Positions 48,182-59,602 of a stretch of 64,000 bases of DNA are shown one piece after another (the stretch's first letter is position 1; each line of letters starts with the position of its first letter). The notes below the pieces were generated by a model. It saw nothing but the letters and a program-made list of their open reading frames with translations, had not been told where the DNA came from and did not search any database. The translations under genes and the position numbers were made by a program. The stretch lies in assembly GCA_964438735.1 (NCBI GenBank), contig CAYTLW010000017.1, forward strand, positions 27,581 through 91,580. The letters are read 5' to 3'. Source of the DNA: CAYTLW01 sp964438735 (lineage in GTDB: Bacteria > Myxococcota_A > UBA9042).

Positions 48182-48210
48182 AGATCAACGCTCCATGCCG
48201 CTGATCTTCA
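48179..48210. terminator. Bidirectional terminator between lgt and the M18 gene
   Basis: Perfect 9-bp inverted repeat TGAAGATCA (48179-48187) and TGATCTTCA (48202-48210) around a 14-nt loop. The left arm starts with the lgt stop codon and the right arm ends with the M18 stop codon (on the minus strand), so one hairpin covers both gene ends. There is no strong T-run, so the efficiency is uncertain. Confidence 0.6.
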
Positions 48211-49581
48211 ACGACGCACGCCGCCGCTGAAGAAGGTGCGCGCCACGGCCACCGCGCTGACCATGTCGCTGGCTCCCATGGTCTCGGCGCAGGAGTGCAT
48301 GCCCCACATGGGCGCACCGATATCCACGGTACGAGCGCCCAGGCGGGCCGCGGTGATCGGCCCGATGGTGGTGCCACAGGCCAGGTCCTGACGATTGATA
48401 AACGCCTGCAACGGCACCTCGGCAGCCTCGCAGATCGCCTTGAAGATGGCCGCCGTCTCGCCCGTGGTGGCGTAGCGATCGTTGGTGTTCAGCTTGACCA
48501 CCATGCCCTGGTTGACCAGCGGCGCGTGGTGCTTGTCGTGCTTGTCTTCATGGGCGGGATGCAGGGCGTGCACCATGTCGCCGCTGATGACCATGGACGC
48601 GGTCAAGGCGCGCTCGATGTCGGCCCCAGCGGGTGTCTCCGGATGCTGGCGGGCCATGCGGATCAGCACGTCGCGCAGGAAGCTGGAGGCGGCACCCGAA
48701 GCCGACTGCGAGCCGGTCTCCTCGGCGTCCAGGAACGCGCCAACCAGGGTGTGAGCGGGCTCGGGATGGGCGGTGGCGGCCTCGATGAGGCCGGTCACGC
48801 CGGCGAAGACCATGGCCAGGTCATCATGTCGGGCGCCGACCACCAGGGAGTTGTCGACGCCGGCGCGGGTGGGCCGGCCGTGCGGCATCAGGTGCAGGTC
48901 GAAGCCGTCGATGTCGCCCAGGGGCACGCCAGCGGCCAGAGAGAGGGCCTTCATGGCGCCTTCGGAGTCCGTGCCGGTGGCGAAGACCGCGTTGAGCTGC
49001 GTGTGGGCGTTGACCGCGCCGCCGTCGTTCTTTTCGCGATCGAGGTGGATGGCCAGCTCCGGGATCAGGCCCAGAGGTCGGTCGATGCGCACCAGCGTGC
49101 GGGTCATCACGGGCTGGCCCGTGATCGGACTGAACACCGGCTTGCCCTGCTTGTTGCGGGCCAGTTGGAAGACGGAGCCCGCCAGAGCGAGCGGGCGATC
49201 GAACCAGGTCCGCCGAATCAGTCCACCATGCAGTTGGGTGGTGAGCAGTACGCAACCAGCCTGCTCGTCGAGCGGGTTGAGGCGCAGGCGCAGGTCTGGG
49301 CTGTCCGTATGGGCGCCGAAGATGGCGTAGCCGGTCTCCACGGGCGTGCGGCTGCCGGCGTGGATGGCGATCACCGACTTGCCGTCGGGATGCACCACGT
49401 AGCAACGCTCACCGGGGGCGATGGTCAGGTCCTCGTCCAGACGACGAGGGGAGAAGCCGGCCGTGCGCAGGCGGTTTTCGCACTCGACCACGGCGTGAAA
49501 GGGGGTTACCGCGTCGCCGAGGAAGCGGATGTAGTGATCGGCCGCGTCGCGCGGCTCGGTGGGTACGGTCAGCTGGGTCAT
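48208..49581 (-). CDS. M18 family aminopeptidase (aspartyl aminopeptidase type)
   Basis: 457 aa from ATG 49581, with GGAG 6 nt upstream. Removes N-terminal residues, usually acidic ones, with a two-metal centre. Ligand segments: FGAHTDSPDLRLR, GVDNSLVVGARHDDLA, DAEETGSQSASGA, and the C-terminal GMHSCAETMGASDMV. His-rich DKHDKHHAP lies before the last metal-site segment, as in PepA-like DAP enzymes (M18). Cytosolic; no signal peptide. Co-directional with the OPT transporter upstream (44 bp), which suggests a peptide import and breakdown pair (inference). Confidence 0.92.
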   Translation of the reverse strand: MTQLTVPTEPRDAADHYIRFLGDAVTPFHAVVECENRLRTAGFSPRRLDEDLTIAPGERCYVVHPDGKSVIAIHAGSRTPVETGYAIFGAHTDSPDLRLRLNPLDEQAGCVLLTTQLHGGLIRRTWFDRPLALAGSVFQLARNKQGKPVFSPITGQPVMTRTLVRIDRPLGLIPELAIHLDREKNDGGAVNAHTQLNAVFATGTDSEGAMKALSLAAGVPLGDIDGFDLHLMPHGRPTRAGVDNSLVVGARHDDLAMVFAGVTGLIEAATAHPEPAHTLVGAFLDAEETGSQSASGAASSFLRDVLIRMARQHPETPAGADIERALTASMVISGDMVHALHPAHEDKHDKHHAPLVNQGMVVKLNTNDRYATTGETAAIFKAICEAAEVPLQAFINRQDLACGTTIGPITAARLGARTVDIGAPMWGMHSCAETMGASDMVSAVAVARTFFSGGVRR

Positions 49582-49625
49582 GACGTCTCCGGTCTGGCTC
49601 CCACCGCGAGACTGCAGCGGCGCGA

Positions 49626-51485
49626 TCAGCCAGCCAGGACCTTGTGGATCGCCAGCGCCACGCCGGTCAAGCTCTCGCCGGCAACGACGCCGGCGGCCAG
49701 CACGATCAGGAATCGATCGGCCCAGTTGCGGGCGTAGCGGGTGGCGATCACCGCCGCGAGGCCGCCGATGAACAAGCTGATCGGATAATAGCCGGGGATG
49801 GTGAAGGCCAGCCCCACGGCCGAGCCCGAAGGCAGGAAGCGGACGATGGACTTGGGCAGGGTCTTCTCCGCAACGCCGCTGACGATGCCAATCGCGCCGC
49901 CGACGATCATCGCGGTGATCGCCCCCGGGGGCATGGCGTCGAGCCCGATGGCGAAGATCTCGGCGACCGCCTTCCATGCGGCCACTGCAGGTGCGGGCCA
50001 CTGCGGCGTGAGCAACATGCTGCTCGGGTCGGGGATCAGAATCAGGTACGCCGCGCTGCCAGCCAGCGAGCCGGCCAGCACGCCGAAGACCTGGGCCAGG
50101 GTCTGCAATCGCGGCGAGGCGCCGATCAACAAGCCGGTCTTCATGTCGTGGAGCAGATCAGCGGCCTGGGACGAGGCGCCGCCGGTAACGTTGGCGGCCA
50201 TCAGGTTGGCGGCCGCCTGGCCCGGCGCCAGGACGCCAAACATCAACTGGGTGACCTTGCCCATCGCACCCACCGGCGTCAGCCCGGTCTCGCCGGAGAC
50301 CCGCGCGGCGACCACGGCCAGGAGGAAGGTCATCAGGACGCCCAAGGTGCCGATCCAGATGGCGATATCGTAGAACTGCCACTGGCAGAAGACGGCCAGC
50401 AGCAGGGCGACCACGAGCCCGCGCACGAACCACTTTCGGGGTACCTCGTCGGCCCGGACGGGCGCCGTCGGGCCGACGCCAGCGGACTCGGGTGTTTTCG
50501 CTGCGCTGCGCGGTCGCACGGCCGCCAGCACCGAGCGCCAGGAGAACGCAAACGAGGTCAAGGACGCGGTGACCATCATGGCCACCCCGGGCCAGAGCAG
50601 CCACTTCAACATGGCTCGATACCACATGGCCTCGGGGGCCACCTTGCCGGGTGTGGCCCAGCCCATCTCCAGGGCCCAGGGCCCGACGAAACCCCATGCG
50701 ATCACAGCGCCAAGGAGCATGGAGGCGGCCGATCGGAAGCCGATCAGCGCGCCCAGGGCGACCATCATGAAGGTCGGGTCGAAGGCGAAGGTGAGGTTCT
50801 TCAGGCTCAGCTTGGTGATGCCCTTGCCCGCCAGCACGCCGCCCGGGGCGGTGCTCAGGGATCCTGGCAGGGTCAACTTGCCGAGTTTGATCAGTTCGGT
50901 GATGGCCTTCCAGCCGCCGGCGACGACAGCGCCCGTCAGCAGGACCCGCACCCGGGCCATGGCCTCGGCGCCCACGGCGTACATCTCCTTGATGGTCTCG
51001 GCTGTGGCGATGCCATGGGGGAAAGGCAGCCGATCCACCAGCAACATCTGCCGCCTTAACCCGACGGCGACGATAATGCCCACCAGGCTGACCGCGAAGA
51101 CCCATAGCGCCAGCGCCCCCCAGCCCAACTGCTGGCCGGTGATCATGGTGAGCGCAGGGATGGGGGCAACCAGGCCGGCTGACGAGATCGAGGCGCCAGA
51201 GGAGGCCGCCGTCTGGTTGATGTTGTTCTCCAACATGCCCCAATTGCGGGTCTTGAACAGCCCCTCCAGCGAACGCCAGAAGGCGTAGCTGAGCAGGGCC
51301 GCGGTGATCGACATGTTGAAGCCCCAGCCGATCTTCAACCCCGTGTAGATGTTGCACAACGACAACAGGGCGCCTAGCAACATGCCGGTGGCGATGGCGC
51401 GGACGGTGAACTGCGGCGCGGTCAGATTCGGCTGCGGGAAGGCGTCTTCGGAGACGGAGGTCGATGCGGAAATGGCGTCGCTCAA
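49626..51485 (-). CDS. OPT family oligopeptide transporter
   Basis: 619 aa. I choose TTG 51485, which has GGAGG just upstream and starts after the giant gene's stop (51556); the longer frame to 51617 would overlap that gene. About 14-16 membrane helices. The OPT motifs are the NIYTGLKIGWGFNMS segment, LENNINQTAASSGASISSAG and FPHGIATAETIKE. Members move peptides or metal chelates into the cytosol with protons. Follows the pattern of the delta-lineage OPT proteins; substrate unknown. The neighbouring M18 aminopeptidase fits peptide use. Confidence 0.88.
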   Translation of the reverse strand: MSDAISASTSVSEDAFPQPNLTAPQFTVRAIATGMLLGALLSLCNIYTGLKIGWGFNMSITAALLSYAFWRSLEGLFKTRNWGMLENNINQTAASSGASISSAGLVAPIPALTMITGQQLGWGALALWVFAVSLVGIIVAVGLRRQMLLVDRLPFPHGIATAETIKEMYAVGAEAMARVRVLLTGAVVAGGWKAITELIKLGKLTLPGSLSTAPGGVLAGKGITKLSLKNLTFAFDPTFMMVALGALIGFRSAASMLLGAVIAWGFVGPWALEMGWATPGKVAPEAMWYRAMLKWLLWPGVAMMVTASLTSFAFSWRSVLAAVRPRSAAKTPESAGVGPTAPVRADEVPRKWFVRGLVVALLLAVFCQWQFYDIAIWIGTLGVLMTFLLAVVAARVSGETGLTPVGAMGKVTQLMFGVLAPGQAAANLMAANVTGGASSQAADLLHDMKTGLLIGASPRLQTLAQVFGVLAGSLAGSAAYLILIPDPSSMLLTPQWPAPAVAAWKAVAEIFAIGLDAMPPGAITAMIVGGAIGIVSGVAEKTLPKSIVRFLPSGSAVGLAFTIPGYYPISLFIGGLAAVIATRYARNWADRFLIVLAAGVVAGESLTGVALAIHKVLAG

Positions 51486-51555
51486 TGCGCCTCCGTAGGC
51501 CCGGTGGGGAAGGCGCCTTGTGCCACGGATTGTGTGGCGGCCGCAAACGACAGGG

Positions 51556-54500
51556 CTAGAAGACGCTGGTACGCAAGGGCTTGCGGGACCAGCCCAAGCC
51601 GTTGCCAAGCTGGCCATAGTCGCCGGCGCCCCAGCACCAGGCGCGCTTGTCGTTGGCGATGGCGCAGGCGTGGTGGCGACCCACCGAGAGCGCGCTGGCG
51701 GTCAACCCTTGGGCCTGCACGGGTTTGGTCGAGAAGTTGGTCTTGCCGTCGCCCAGCTGGCCGATACCGCCATCGCCCCAGCACCAGACCGCGCCGCCTT
51801 TGACCAGCGCGCAGGTATGGGTGTCGCCAGCGCCGATGGCCAGGGCGCCGCCCACGCCGATCACCGCCACTGGTTTGGCGCGCAGCGTCGTTGTGCCGTC
51901 GCCGAGCTGTCCGGAGTCGTTGGCGCCCCAACAGAGAACGTCGCCGACCACGGTGAGGGTGCAGGCATGCCGCCTGCCTGCCGCCAAGGTCCCCGGCGAC
52001 AAGGCCAGGTTGGGCAGGGATGCGACCGTGACCGGCGCGAGGCTGTCGGTCTTGTTGCCGTCGCCCAGCTGGCCCAGCCCGCCCTGTCCCCAACACTTCA
52101 CGACGCCTGCACCCACTCGCGCGCAGGTGAAGCCATCGCCCGCAGCGATGTTGATAACCGGAGTCACGCCGTGAATCGGCTTGGTGGCCACCGGCGCCTG
52201 GGCCGTCTTCTTGCTGCCGTCGCCCAGCTGCCCGAACTCGTTATGACCCCAACAGTGCACCTTGCCGCCTTGGGCCAACGCGCAGGTGTGGTTCTTGCCG
52301 GTCGCCAGTTGGGTGGCGCCCGCCACGCCCTGCAGCTTGACCGGCTTGTCCGACTGCTCCGGCTTGCCGTGACCGGGCCCGGCGAACTGGCCGGCCACGA
52401 AGTCGTGCCCGCCCCAACACCAGACCGCGCCCGTGGCATCGATAGCGCAGGTCTGGCTGTAGCCGGCAGCCACCGCCTTGGCCGATGGCATCTTGGACAA
52501 CGGACCCGGCGCCGACCAGATCGCGTAGTCGCTGGTGCCGTTGCCGAGCGAGCTCATGTGGTTGACGCCCCAACAGCTCACCTTGTCGTCGGCCAGGATG
52601 GCGCAGCTATGGGTGCGGCCGGCGCTGATGGCCTTCGGCGCGCCGGTCATGGCCACCGGGGTCGGCGTCCAGGACACTTCCCCGGCGCCGATTCCCAAGA
52701 CGCCGGTACGGTTTCGGCCCCAACTCCAGACCTTGCCCTGGTCGTCGACGAACCGACCGTGATCGGGGCCGATGCCCAGGGCCACCACGCTGGTGGCGCC
52801 GGCCACGGGTTTGGCAAGGTTGGTGCCCAGAATCGAGTCCTGACCGAGTGTGCCCATGGCGTTATGCCCCCAGCACCAGGCGCTACCGTCGTTTCGTCGG
52901 GCGCAGGCGAAGGCGCCGCCCACGCCGACTTCCAGCGCGCCACCAAGCCCCTTGACGGCCACCGGCACCAGGCTGTTGCTTGTGCCGCCATCGCCCAGCT
53001 GTCCCTTGCCACCATCGCCCCAGCACCAGGCGCTGCCGTCCTTCTTCGCAACGCAGGTGGTGGCGCCCCCGGCGGCGATGGAGATCAGGTCGCTCAGGCC
53101 CTTGACCTGCAGCGGCTTGGCCATCGCGGACTTGCTTCCGCCACCCAGCTCGCCGCTGCTGTTGCGGCCCCAGCACCAGGCGCCGCCGCCCGACTTGGCG
53201 AGCGCACAGACATGGCCCACGCCGACACCGAGGCTGGACATCGCCGGCACGCCTTGCACCTGCAACGGCTTGGCGGACTTCGAGTCGGCGCCATCTCCCA
53301 ACTCGCCGTGACCCCCGAGGCCCCAACACCAGACGGCGCCCTTGGCGTCCAGCGCACAGCCGAAGTGACCGCCGCCGTCGTAGGCGACCACGTCGAGCGG
53401 AGCGGCCAGCTGGACGGGTTTGGTGGACTTGCTGCCGAAGGATCCCAACTGGCCGTAGACCGTGCTGCCCCAGCACCACAACCTGCCATCGCCAGCCAGG
53501 GCGCAGCTGTGATCCCACGAGGTGCCCACGGACTTGACCGTAGGCAGCCCCTTGACCTGCACCGGCTCGTGGCGATCGACCTGGCTGCCATCGCCCAGCT
53601 GGCCATCGTTGTTCTTGCCCCAGCACCACACCGTGCCCTGACCGGTGAGCGCGCAGGCGTGGCCGGCGCCGGCGGTGATGCGGGCGATCGCCGGCTTGCA
53701 GAGCCCGGCTTTGCAGGTGCCGCTGACGCCGCAGGCGGCCCCGTCGACCAGTTTTGTATGGGCGCAACCGGTCTTGGCGTCGCAACTGTCCTTGGTGCAG
53801 GCGTTGGCGTCGTCGCATGGATTCACCGCCGGCACCAGGCGGCGGATGCGCCGTTCAGTGCCGGTGGTCATCCAGAGGGTCCCGTCGGCGGCGAAGTCCA
53901 GGCCGCGAACCGAGCCGACCGAGGCCTTGCCGACCGCGCCGTCGGTCGAGCCGGCGCCCATGGCCACGGTGGTGACCTGACCGGCGGCGGTGACCCGGGC
54001 GAGCCGGCCGTTGCCGATGCCGGCGACGTAGATTGCGCCATCCGGCCCCATGGCGAGCCGTTGGGGGCCGCCGAAGGAAGCGGCAGTGCCGAGTCCGTCG
54101 GCGCTGCCGGCGACGCCGCTGCCAGCGAACAGGCTGACGTAGCCGCCCGGAGAAATGCGACGGATGGCGTGGGAGTCCCAGTCGGAGAAGTAGATGGTGC
54201 CATCGGCCGCCACTGCGACGCCTTCGGGGCCACCGAAGGAGGCGGCGATGCCGAGACCGTTGGCCGAGCCCTTGGGGCCGCCGCCCGCGATGGTCGTCAC
54301 CACGCCGTCGAGGGTGACGCGTCGAATCGCCGGAATCCCGGTCTGGGCTACGATCAACGCGCCATCCGGAGCGAGGGCGGCGTCGATCACGCTGGCGAAG
54401 CGTGCAGCCTTGCCTTTGCCGTCCACATGGCCGTAGGCGCCCTCTCCAGCGAGCACGGTCGAGACGCCCTCTTTGGTCACGCGCCGGATGCGATAGCCCG

Positions 54501-57289
54501 TGACGACGTACAGGTGGCCAGCCGCGTCGCAGGTGAGGCCGGAGGGGTAGATGAAGGACGCCGCCAGGCCCTTGCCATCGGTGCTGGCCTCGAGGCCGCT
54601 GCCGGCAAAGGTGGAGACGGTCCCATCGGCATGAATCTGGCGGATCCGACGGCCCCCGTCGGCGACGAAGATCCGGCCATCAGGACAGACCTCGATGTCA
54701 TCGGTCGAGCCGAAGAGGGCGTTTGGACCGTGGCCGTCGCGGTAGCCAGGTGGCCCGCCGCCAGCGACCGTGTCGATCCAGCCGTTGGCCGCGGTCGTGC
54801 ATTGGCCGCCCGCGCAGTGGGACGACAGCGAACACGCGCTACCTTCGTCGCAGGCGAAGCCATCGGCCTTGCCAGTGCATGACGAAGCCACGCAGATTCC
54901 CACGTCGCACTTGGCGTTCGCCGCGCAACCGGTGCCGTTGGCCAGGACCACGTTTCCACAGCCCTTGGTCGGGTGGCAGTCATCCTTGGTGCACGGGTTG
55001 CCGTCGTCGCAGTTGCTGGCCACGCCGGCCTTGCAGGACGCGCCGCCGACGCAGGAATCGCCCATGGTGCAGACGCTGCCGTCTTCGCAGGGCGTGCCCC
55101 CGGCGACCGTTTTGTGGGCGCAGCCCTTGGCGGGGACGCAGGAGTCGGCGGTGCAGCCGTTGGCGTCATCGCAGTTCGCCGTCAGGACGCGCATCCTGCG
55201 CAAGGCGTGGTTGCCCCACTCGGCGGTCCAGAGGGTGCCATTGCGCCAGAGGATTCCGATGGGCCCGTCGAAGCGCGCCTTCGACAGCGGACCGTCGACG
55301 AAACCTGTGGGCCCGCCCGCCAGGGTCGTGACGCTGCCATCTTCCTTGATGGAGCGGAGCTTGCTGTTGGATGTGTCGGCCAGGGTGAGTGTGCCGTCGG
55401 GTGCCCATGCGAGGCCGTTGGGATGGGAGAATCTGGCCGCAGCTCCCTTGCCGTCGGCGTAGCCGATGGCGCCGCCGGCTACGGTGATGACCTGCCCGGC
55501 GGCGATCCGGCGGATCCGGTGGTTGGACCAGTCGGCAACGTAGATGGCGCCCTTTGCGTCGATGGCCACGTCGACCGGTTGCTTGAATGTGGCCGAGAGC
55601 GCCGGGCCATCCTTGGCGCCCTGGGCGCCGCTGCCGGCGATGGTGCTGACCGTGCTGCCATCGGCGGCGATTTTGCGGATGCGCTGGTTGTGCCGGTCGG
55701 CCAGCCAGGTCGCGCCTTTGGCGTCGATCGCCATCCCTGATGGACCGTTGAGGCGCGCCTTCAGCGCCGGGCCGTCGGCGTGGTCGGGCTGGCCATTGCC
55801 CGCCCAGGCGGAGATGACGCCATCGGTCGTCAGCTTGCGCACCCGGTGGCTCGCCATGTCGCTGACCAGGAGGAAGCCGCCGGGATGCCAGGCGATGCCC
55901 CAGGGTCGTACGAAGCCGCCCTTGCCCGGTGGTCCGACCTGATCCCAGATGCCGCCGGTGCCGGCCAGGGTGGTGACGAACCCTTCTGGCGACACGCGCC
56001 GCACCGCGCGATTGCCCCAGTCAGCCACGTAGATGAATCCCGTGGGATCTGCGGCCAGGCCCACCGGCGACTGCATCCGGGCTTCTTTCGGGCCGCCGTC
56101 GTGGAAGCCATGCGTACCGCCGACCAGGGTATCCATATGCCAGGTCTCGGGCGCAGTGCATTTGCCGCCCGCGCAGGTGTCCGTGACGGTGCAGACGTCT
56201 CCGTCATCGCACGGCTTGCCGACCATGGCCGGGTCGGCGACTGGCGCCGAGCAAGCCAGTTTGCCGCCGGCGCAGGTGGGTTGGCCGATGGCACAGCCGC
56301 CCTGGGTGGTGCAGGTGCCGCCGGGTTTGGCGTTGACGTCCGGTGCGTGGGTGCAGGTGCCGTCCGCCGCGCCGCAGGTGTCCTTGGTGCACGCATTGCC
56401 GTCGTCACAGGAGCGTTGAGGCGGGGTGATGCGCCGGATGACATGGTTGCCGCGGTCGGCGACCAGCAGGCGCCCCAAGGGGTCGAAGAGGAGCGCGGAC
56501 AACCCGGAGAAGCTCGCCTTGGCCAAGGGCCCGTTCGTCAGGCCGCTCGCGCCGCCAGCGAAGGTGGTCACCGCGCCAGCGGGGGTGATCTTGCGAATCC
56601 AGGAATTGCCGTAGTCGGCGACGAATAGGTTGCCGGCCGGATCGATGGCCAGCCCCCAGGGCTGCGACAGGGCGGCGGCTGTACCCACGCCATTGGCGAA
56701 ACCGGCCTTGCCCGTACCAGCGATGGTGACCACCTGGCCCACCGGGCTGATGCGCCGAATCCGGTGGTTGGACTGCTCGCTGACGTAGATTGCGCCGGAC
56801 TTGGCCACCGCGATGCCCCATGGTGCGTGGAATCGGGCCTGGGCGGCGGGGCCATCCTTGTATCCCGCGACGCCGTTGCCGGCGATGGTGGTGACGGCGC
56901 CCGCTTGGGTCACACGACGCACTGCGTGGTTGCCTATCTCCACGAGGATGAGGTCGCCCTTGCCATCCACATCGACTCCGGCGGGCGAGTGAAAGTGCGC
57001 TTTGCTGCCGTTGCCGTCAGACCATCCCGGCGTCCCGAAGCCAGCGAGAGTGCTGACCTTGCCTTTGGCGTCGATCCGACGGATTCGGTGGTTGGCCAAA
57101 TCCGCGACCAGCAGCTGTCCCCCCACCATCGCGATGCCCGTCGGATTGGCAAAGCGCGCCTGCTCGCCTATGGCATCTTTGAATCCCGACAGCGGCGAGC
57201 CGGCGAACACATGGACTTCGCCATCGGGTGCGATACGCCGGATGCGTGATGTGGCCGCCTCGGTCAGATAGACGGAGCCGTCGTCGCCC
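51556..57289 (-). CDS. Giant six-propeller lipoprotein, C-terminal part (NHL/CTDC blocks and 14 RCC1 repeats)
   Basis: Largest piece of one gene that begins at 59930. From its N-terminus: the rest of NHL block 2 (six repeats, RIRRI… and FAGS-type ends), a CTDC Cys-rich module, NHL block 3 (six repeats; FIYVADWGNRAVRRVSPEG), another CTDC module (CDDGNPCTKDDCHP), NHL block 4 (six repeats), a CTDC module, then fourteen RCC1 repeats of the form GAGHACALTGQGTVWCWG … GQLGDG (53690-51556). Six NHL repeats make one propeller and seven RCC1 repeats make one, so three NHL propellers here, plus two RCC1 propellers. No transmembrane segment and no catalytic motif. Stop at 51556-51558. Confidence 0.9.
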
Positions 57290-59410
57290 CCCCGCCAGTC
57301 CGGGGGGGCCGGGGATAGGCGCCCCCCGGGCCGGGCGCCCCGCACCCCCCNNNNNNNNNNGGGTCAGATAGACGGAGCCGTCGTCGCCCAACGCCATGTC
57401 GTTGGGCCAGTGGAATCGAGCGACGAGGCGATGGCCGCCCTTCAGACCGGGCTGGCCGTCGCCAGCCCAGGTCGTGACCGCCGTGCCGCTCGATGGCTTG
57501 CAGATGCCGGACTGACAACTCGCTGCCAATACGCACGAGTCCTTGGCATCACAGGCCACGCCATCTGCCTTGCCGAGACAGTTGGTGGCCATGCACGTGC
57601 CCTCTGAGCAGGCGGCGCCGTTGCCGCAAGCCTTGCCGTTGGCCAGCGCGAGCCAGGAGCAGCCGGTCTTGGGATCGCAGGCGGTGGAAGCGCAGGCCGC
57701 TGCGACGGCGCAGCTCAACGCCTGGCCCGGCTGGCATGCGCCCTTGCCATCACATTTGTCGGATTGGGTGCACAGGTCGCCATCCTCGCAGGCCGACTTC
57801 GGCGACGCCGGAGCACTCTGGCAGCCCTTGGCGATATCACAGGCGTCCACGGTGCAGGGATTGTGGTCATCGCAGTCCTGCAGCCCCCCCACGAGCCGGC
57901 GCACGCTGTGATTGTGCAATTCGGCCACGACCAGCTGGCCAAACGCGCCGACGGCGATGTCCACAGGCATGTCGAAGCGCGCGTCCTTGCCCGGCCCATC
58001 GACCAGTCCTGCGCTGCCGTCGCCGGCGAGGGTGGTGACCTGCCCATCGGTGGCGATCCGGCGAATCCGACGGCCGCCATGCTCGGCCACGAAGACGATG
58101 CCCGCGGCGTCCACGTCAATGCCCATCGGTTGGAAGAACGCCGCGGCGCTGCCCTTACCGTCCCCAGTCCCTTTGCCACCGCCAGCGACGGTCACCACGG
58201 TGCCGTCCACGCCCACGCGACGGATCGTGTTGTTGGTGACGTCGGCGAGCCAGATCTGGCCCTTCGGCCCCACGGCAATCCTGCCGAGTTGGCCAAATGA
58301 TGCGGACGTGCCCTTGCCGTCTACGTTGCCGGCCTTGCCGCCAGCGATCGTGGTCACCACACCGGACTTGTCGACCCGGCGCAGGGCGTGATTGTCCCGG
58401 TCCGCCACCCAGATGACGGCGCCGGCAGCCAGGGCGATGCCGCTGAGCTGGCCGAAGGAGGCGTTCAACCCCTTGCCGTCTACGAAGCCCTTCTTATTGC
58501 CCGCAACCGTGGCAACGACGCCGCCAGCCTGAACGATGCGCACGCGATGGTTGTAGGTATCCGCAACGGCCACCGATCCTGCCGTATCGACAGCCACGTC
58601 GTGGGGACGGTTGAACCTGGCCTTGTTGGCCTGTCCATCCTTGAATCCCTCGATTCCATCGCCTGCCGCCGTGGTCAACGTGCCGTCCGGGGCCAGCAGG
58701 CGAATGCTGTGGGCGAGCGCGTCCGCGATGTAGATGAATCCGCCGCCCCCTCGCGCGAGCCCTTGTGGAGCCGTCAGCTTCCCGTGGCCCTTGGCGCCGT
58801 TGGCAAAGCCGGGCGCGGCGATGAGGGTCTTGACTACATAGGCGTCCGACACCACGCACTTGCCCGACTTGCAGACGTCCTTGCCCGTGCAGGCGTCGCC
58901 ATCGTCGCAGGCGGTGCCGTCGAGCAGCGCCGAACAATCGGGCAGGCATTTGCCGGCCGCGCACGCCTTGCCCGTAGCGCAGAAGTCACCATCGGACAGC
59001 ACTGTCGCGGTGCAGCCCTTGGCCAGCACGCAGGCCTCGTTGGTCGTACACTTGTTGTCGTCACTGCAGTCCTTGCTCTTGCCGGCCTTGCAGACGCCGT
59101 TTGCGCAGGTGTCGCCCACCGTGCAGATCTCGCCGTCATCGCAAGACCCGGGCACCGGGGTCGGCACGCAGCCCGACTCCTTGGCACAGGCATCGGTGGT
59201 GCAAGCGTTGCCGTCGTCGCACTTCTTGTTCGTGCCGACGCATTGGCCGGCCTGGCAGGAATCGCCGCCAGTACAGAGGTCGCCGTCATCGCAAGCGCTG
59301 CCGTCCTTGGTGGCGGTCTGGAGGCACTTGCCGGTGGCCTTGTCGCAGTGACCTGGCGTGCAGAAGTTCTTGTCGGGGCATTCGAGGTTGGTCTTGCAGC
59401 CTGTCGGCAC
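53700..59410. repeat. Modular protein-level repeats: four blocks of six NHL repeats with CTDC spacers
   Basis: NHL block 1 lies about 57890-58830, block 2 56420-57480, block 3 55190-56140, block 4 53830-54770. Each holds exactly six repeats of ~45-55 aa (VADxxNHRIRRI … TxAGG pattern). CTDC modules separate them (58840-59400, 57490-57890, 56150-56420, 54780-55190, 53700-53830). The codon-level copies have diverged, so duplication is old. Confidence 0.85.
57287..57361. other. Assembly artefact and gap 2 inside the giant gene
   Basis: G/C-rich junk (57290-57350), then N 57351-57360. The 28 bp at 57262-57289 recur exactly at 57362-57389, so deleting 100 bp (57262-57361) closes the gap. The deletion brings the two reading frames into the same phase and completes the first NHL repeat of block 2 (DDGSVYLT joins EAATSRIRR). 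Confidence 0.92.
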
Positions 59411-59575
59411 GATATCGACCGCCGTGGCGGTGGCATCGTTGGCGTCGTCGACCGCGTCGGCGTCCGAGTCCGAGACCGTGTCCGTGTCCGTGTCCGTGTC
59501 CGGGACCGTGTCTGTGTCCGTGTCCGTGTCCGTGTCCGGGACCGTGTCTGTGTCCGGGACCGTGTCCGTGACCAC
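57362..59575 (-). CDS. Giant six-propeller lipoprotein, middle part (Asp/Thr stalk, CTDC, NHL block 1)
   Basis: Continues between gaps 2 and 3. It starts in a strongly repetitive DTDTDTVPDTDT stretch (59575-59440), the end of an Asp/Thr/Val/Pro stalk, so GTG 59575 is not the real start. CTDC-type repeats follow (CDDGDLCTGGDSCQAGQC, CDDGNACTTDACAKESGC), then NHL block 1 with six repeats, a further CTDC module with CDAKDSCVLAASCQSGIC, and the first strand of NHL block 2. The Asp-rich stalk could bind calcium or simply act as an extended spacer (inference). Confidence 0.88.
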
Positions 59576-59578
59576 CTC

Positions 59579-59602
59579 CGGGGGTGATGAAATATCACCC
59601 CC
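59579..59602. other. Perfect hairpin next to gap 3
   Basis: GGGGGTGAT and ATCACCCCC (9 bp each) around a GAAAT loop. It lies at the edge of the homopolymer junk before gap 3. In the coding frame it reads GGDISSPPE, so it is compatible with protein. May have stalled sequencing or assembly; terminator function inside the gene is unlikely. Confidence 0.5.

Noticed and set aside
51520..54882. 1120-aa open frame on the plus strand
   Set aside because: Lies opposite the RCC1/NHL gene; it arises from codon bias of a GC-rich gene. It reads as a low-complexity Ala/Gly/His/Asp mix with no family motif.
51556..59400. CRISPR-like periodicity
   Set aside because: The repeats are diverged, coding and in frame (NHL, RCC1, CTDC); no identical direct repeats with unique spacers.
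59579..59602. Hairpin as a terminator or transposon end
   Set aside because: It lies inside the coding frame of a protein that continues on both sides, has no T-run and no matching second end nearby.
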